The position numbers were made by a program, and so were the translations under genes. Under the pieces are notes generated by a model, which saw only the letters and a list, made by a program, of their open reading frames with translations, was not told where the DNA came from and searched no databases. A DNA stretch of 64,000 bases from Bryocella elongata (GTDB taxonomy: Bacteria > Acidobacteriota > Terriglobia > Terriglobales > Acidobacteriaceae), in the NCBI RefSeq assembly GCF_900108185.1, contig NZ_FNVA01000001.1, forward strand, positions 620,001 through 684,000, read 5' to 3'. The first letter of the stretch is position 1. The number at the start of each line of letters is the position of its first letter. Of the stretch, positions 60,790 through 64,000 are shown piece after piece.

Positions 60790-63097
60790 GGGGCAGCTCC
60801 ATCGAGGGGGGAAGCGACGCCACATCCGAACCCAGCGTGCGATTGGGCTCTGCGCCGATCTGAAAGACGATGTGTCCGCCGTTTGTGATGTCGCTATGCC
60901 GGAACCAGGCGCGCTTCTGCTCGACGCCATTGAGCGTCCAGCTCTGCACATACTGGTGTGTGGGGGAAGAACGCTTCGCATCGATGATCAGTTGCTTGCC
61001 ACTGCCAAGGTCCACCGTGGCATGATCGACAAGCGGCGAGCCGATGATGTAGATCTGGCTCACGGGAGCCACGGGATAGAAGCCCAGAGCTGAGAGCAGG
61101 AACCACGCGGACATCTGGCCTACGTCTTCATTGCCGGCCATGCCATCGGGAGCCGCATGATACAGCGTGTCCATGATGTTGCGAATGCGCTGCTGCGTCT
61201 TCCATGGCTGGCCCGCGTACACATAGAGATACGCGATGTGGTGCGACGGCTCGTTACCGTGGGCGTACTGGCCGATCATGCCCGCGATGTCGGGCGGGGC
61301 GTCGGGCGGCAGCGTAGAAGGTACGGTGAAGAGAAGGTCGAGCTTGGTGAGGAACGGCTCCATGCCTCCAAACAAGGCGATGAGACCGGCGGGATCATGC
61401 ATGACGCCGAAGGTCGTCTGCCACGCGTTCGATTCGGTATAGTCGCGCCATTCCTTGGAGTGGCCCATCTCGATCGGGTCGAACGGTACAGCGAAGCTGC
61501 CGTCCGCCATCTTCGCCTGCATGAAGGTGTTTGCCGGATTGAAGAAGTGCTTGTAGTTCCTGGAGCGCTCCAGCAGCTTCTGCGCCATGTCGTGCTGGCC
61601 CAGCTTCGCTGCGGTGCATGCGACAGCGTAGTCGTTATAGCAATACTCGAAGGTCTTCGATACGGACTCGGGCTCGCGGTCCGCGGGGATGTAGCCCATC
61701 TGCCGGTAGTAACCGAGGCCGCGATAGTTCTCCTGGTTGGCGCGCTCGAGCATGCATTCGTATGCTGCCTGATTGTCGATGCCTGTTGTGCCCTTGACGA
61801 TGGCCTCGGCCATCACGCTGGCCGAGTGATAGCCGGTCATGGTGCCGGTTTCTGTGCCCTGGAGTGGCCATACCGCCATGCCAGCTTCGCTCTGCTGCGC
61901 CATACGGGTCAGCGTGTTGATGAAGTCAGGCAGGCGGTCGCGCTGAATCAAGGTGTATGTAGGGTGAGCGGCGCGGAAGGTATCCCACAGCGAGAACGTT
62001 GTGTAGTTGTGATGGCCCGCAGGGAGGTGGTGGGTCGTGCGATCCATGCCGCGATACTGTCCGTCCGCATCGTCAAACAACTGCGGCCCGAGCGACATGT
62101 GATAGAGCGCGGTGTAGAAGATCTTCTTCTGCTCTGGGTCGTGAATGTCGGCCTTGATACGGCCGATCTGCTCGCTCCACTTGCGCCGCGCTGTCTCGCG
62201 GGTGTGGTCGAAGTTCCAGTCCGGCTGCTCGGCTGCGAGATTTCCTGCAGCTCCTGTCGTGCTGACACCCGAGATGCCGGTGCGTACAAGGATCTGCTCG
62301 CCAGCATGCGTGCGATAGTGCAGGACGGCCTTCAGGTTGTTCCCGCGCAGCGTTTCAGGATTGGTCACCGGTGTGTCATCGCTATAGAAAGTCACGGTGT
62401 CCGGCTTGCGAGAAAACTTCATCGTGAAGAAGCACTCGCGATCGTGGCCCCAGGCGCGGGTCACGTGACCACCGGCGAGTGTGTCGGGGGCTGTCTGAGA
62501 TAGATGCGCGTTGTAGACGCTCGAACCACCGTTGGTGAGGTAGCTGTGGTGGAGGTCGACGATGAGCCATGCGTCTTCGCTGGCGGGGAAGGTGTAACGA
62601 TGAATGCCCGTGCGTTCGGTGGAGGTAAGCTCCACCTTCACCTTCGGATCTTCGAGGAAGACGCTGTAGTAGCCGGGCTCGGCCACTTCTTTTTCGTGAG
62701 AGAAGCGAGAGCGATAGCCCGCTTCGGGGTTGGACTTCGGTCCGGCGGTGAGCTTCACCGGTCCAGTGCCGGCCATGACGAGGAAGTCGAGCAGATCACC
62801 GCAACCTGTGCCGCTCAGGTGGGTATGGCTGAAGCCCATGATGGACGTGTCTTCGACGTAGTACCCGCCGCACCAGTCCCAGCCATCATCGCCCGTGTCG
62901 GGGCTCAACTGCACGGCGGCGAACGGGACGCTGGAGCCGGGGAAGCAGTGGCCGTGTCCGCCGGTGCCGATGCGCACATCGACCCAGCGCAACGGATCGT
63001 TCGCGTCGGGGCCGACAGGGGCTGACCACAGCGAGCGGGGAAGGGTGGCCGTAGCGCAGACAGCAGCTGACTGCAGAAAATTGCGGCGAGACATCAT
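60782..63097 (-). CDS. Glycoside hydrolase family 92 alpha-mannosidase, Tat-exported
   Basis: 771 residues from ATG 63097. The twin-arginine start MMSRRNFLQSAAVC is clear; the upstream open frame lacks a start signal. N-terminal beta domain (VDVRIGTGGHGHCFPGSSVPFAAVQLSPDTG) and a (alpha/alpha)6 catalytic domain with YNDYAVACTAAKLGQ and the conserved GNEDVGQMSAWFLLSALGFYPV. GH92 enzymes are calcium-dependent exo-alpha-mannosidases. With GH35 it would trim galactose and mannose from glycans such as N-glycan-like or galactomannan material. A LacI-type palindrome is 73 bases upstream. Confidence 0.93.
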   Translation of the reverse strand: MMSRRNFLQSAAVCATATLPRSLWSAPVGPDANDPLRWVDVRIGTGGHGHCFPGSSVPFAAVQLSPDTGDDGWDWCGGYYVEDTSIMGFSHTHLSGTGCGDLLDFLVMAGTGPVKLTAGPKSNPEAGYRSRFSHEKEVAEPGYYSVFLEDPKVKVELTSTERTGIHRYTFPASEDAWLIVDLHHSYLTNGGSSVYNAHLSQTAPDTLAGGHVTRAWGHDRECFFTMKFSRKPDTVTFYSDDTPVTNPETLRGNNLKAVLHYRTHAGEQILVRTGISGVSTTGAAGNLAAEQPDWNFDHTRETARRKWSEQIGRIKADIHDPEQKKIFYTALYHMSLGPQLFDDADGQYRGMDRTTHHLPAGHHNYTTFSLWDTFRAAHPTYTLIQRDRLPDFINTLTRMAQQSEAGMAVWPLQGTETGTMTGYHSASVMAEAIVKGTTGIDNQAAYECMLERANQENYRGLGYYRQMGYIPADREPESVSKTFEYCYNDYAVACTAAKLGQHDMAQKLLERSRNYKHFFNPANTFMQAKMADGSFAVPFDPIEMGHSKEWRDYTESNAWQTTFGVMHDPAGLIALFGGMEPFLTKLDLLFTVPSTLPPDAPPDIAGMIGQYAHGNEPSHHIAYLYVYAGQPWKTQQRIRNIMDTLYHAAPDGMAGNEDVGQMSAWFLLSALGFYPVAPVSQIYIIGSPLVDHATVDLGSGKQLIIDAKRSSPTHQYVQSWTLNGVEQKRAWFRHSDITNGGHIVFQIGAEPNRTLGSDVASLPPSMELPHA

Positions 63098-63169
63098 GCG
63101 AAGCGATCCCCTTATGCCTGTTGCGTCATGAGAGCAAATGCAGGCGTACAGCTCTAAAGTACAGAAAGA

Positions 63170-63183
63170 TGATAGCGCTATCA
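63170..63183. promoter_or_regulatory. Perfect LacI-type palindrome upstream of the GH92-GH35 operon
   Basis: TGATAGCGCTATCA is a perfect 14-base palindrome with centre GCGC, typical of LacI-family operators and different from the TTAA(A/G)CG sites near 21-27 kb. A possible minus-strand promoter is CTGATA, 17 bases, TACTTT. The cognate regulator is not in the window or is another LacI protein. Confidence 0.6.
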
Positions 63184-63269
63184 GGCCTATCCTTCTGGCC
63201 ACGCGAAGCTACGCGCCATTCTATCCGCACCAGGGACCAGGTGACACCTTCGCGGGTATCTGCCGTCGC

Positions 63270-64000
63270 CTAGCGCGGATCTTCCGGCCACTTGTGCCTC
63301 GGATAGCGGCGCATCAGCTCCCGGCGCACGGCGGGGTACAGTCTCTCCCAGAAGCCTGCGAGGTCGCTGGTGGTCTGCACCGCGCGCATGTTGGGAGCGA
63401 GCAGATGCAGAACCACGGGGACGTGGTCCGGACCGATACGCGGGGTCTCGGCCATGCCGAAGAAGTCCTGCAGCCGCGATGAGATCCATGGGGGCTTTCC
63501 GCGCTCATAATGGACCTTCGCTTGCTTCCCACCCTGAAGCCGAAGTGCTGCAGGCGCGAGCTCGTTCAGCCTGTTTCCAGCGCGCTGTTCCAGCAATGGC
63601 AGAAGGCTTGATGCTGTGAGGTTTCTGAGCTCCGCAAAGCTGCGGAGGTCGTCACAGAGCTCTCGCAGCACGGTTTCGAGGCTGGCGGCTGCAAGTCCTG
63701 CAAATTCTATCCGCGCCATGAGCTGATCCACCGCTTCGGCGTCTGCGAAACGTGCGATACCAGCTTCAAGGGCCTTGTCGGCAAGCAGAGTGGCCGCGGC
63801 TTCGCGGTCGGTCGGAACTCCTCGCGATTCCGAAAGAACGAGCTGGTCGTACCACAAGGCGCTCACTTCTTCGACGCGCTCTCCGGTGCGGTGCCAGGCG
63901 AGTTCCTTCGTTTCGCGCAAGGCATCGGGGAAAAGATCAAGCAGCCACTCGGGTTCGACGCGGCTGAAGATCCGCACCAGCGGAAGGGGTTTGTCCTTGC
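63270..64000 (-). CDS. hrpB: ATP-dependent helicase HrpB (partial, C-terminal part)
   Basis: The frame is open through the right edge; about 243 residues are visible. The C-terminal region typical of HrpB is seen: EPEWLLDLFPDALRE, ALRLQGGKQAKVHYERGKPPWISSRLQDFFGM and the terminal MRRYPRHKWPEDPR. The DEAH helicase core lies beyond the window. HrpB is a DEAH-box protein of unclear role; some homologues bind RNA. The stop is at 63270, and 172 bases separate it from the GH92 start. Confidence 0.92.
   Translation of the reverse strand, partial: KDKPLPLVRIFSRVEPEWLLDLFPDALRETKELAWHRTGERVEEVSALWYDQLVLSESRGVPTDREAAATLLADKALEAGIARFADAEAVDQLMARIEFAGLAAASLETVLRELCDDLRSFAELRNLTASSLLPLLEQRAGNRLNELAPAALRLQGGKQAKVHYERGKPPWISSRLQDFFGMAETPRIGPDHVPVVLHLLAPNMRAVQTTSDLAGFWERLYPAVRRELMRRYPRHKWPEDPR

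Overview
The window looks like a chromosomal segment of an acidobacterium, most likely class Terriglobia (the Granulicella / Terriglobus / Edaphobacter kind). This is inferred from a GC-rich genome with a very large single-chain TonB-dependent receptor carrying an N-terminal carboxypeptidase-regulatory-like domain and no SusD partner, a PEP-CTERM protein, very long NHL/Ig-like secreted proteins, and dense glycoside hydrolase genes. No rRNA, tRNA, CRISPR array, transposase or phage gene was seen.

Layout. 1-2204: the start of a complex I operon (nuoA, nuoC, partial nuoD, all minus) with no nuoB between A and C. 2235-4145: a GAF/dimerisation-domain protein and a prepilin peptidase. 4380-8706: a four-gene respiratory cluster (membrane protein, Rieske, cytochrome b, bd-type subunit fused to cytochrome c). 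9218-12674: a Gly/Tyr-rich secreted protein, a PepSY-like protein, an OprB-type porin, a 97-residue protein and a divergent CsoR/RcnR-type repressor. 12765-20108: small or housekeeping genes (two-helix membrane protein, candidate structured RNA, PEP-CTERM protein, ThiG, DUF3592, redoxin, glyoxalase, secreted DinB-fold, MoaD-like plus BNR protein, endonuclease III) and a MITE-like repeat.

20391-33441 is a carbohydrate-utilisation locus: a LacI regulator, a GH2 hydrolase, an MFS transporter, a FAD oxidoreductase, an SGNH esterase, a TonB receptor and a GH31 hydrolase. Four copies of a TTAA(A/G)CG-type half-palindrome lie on or close to recognisable promoters, so the locus can be read as one regulon. 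34205-50140 holds two very large secreted proteins. The first (3776 residues) carries an intact pectin methylesterase-like domain and an intact GH28 polygalacturonase domain between two copies of an NHL-propeller module. The second is an ExeM/NucH-type extracellular nuclease. Both end in the same unusual tail: a beta domain, two hydrophobic helices separated by a basic loop, a Gly-Cys-Gly motif and a last beta strand.

50394-57631 is an aldehyde/alcohol metabolism group (zinc alcohol dehydrogenase, AraC regulator, aldo/keto reductase, molybdenum aldehyde oxidoreductase PaoABC type). 57628-58845 is DNA polymerase IV. 58918-63097 is a GH35 beta-galactosidase and a GH92 alpha-mannosidase with a perfect LacI-type palindrome upstream. 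The right edge cuts an HrpB-type helicase gene.

The most unusual items are the fused pectinase with duplicated flanking propellers, the shared C-terminal tail, the LacI operator set, the metal-sensor operator placed in the promoter of a porin operon, and the structured RNA candidate near 13250-13410.
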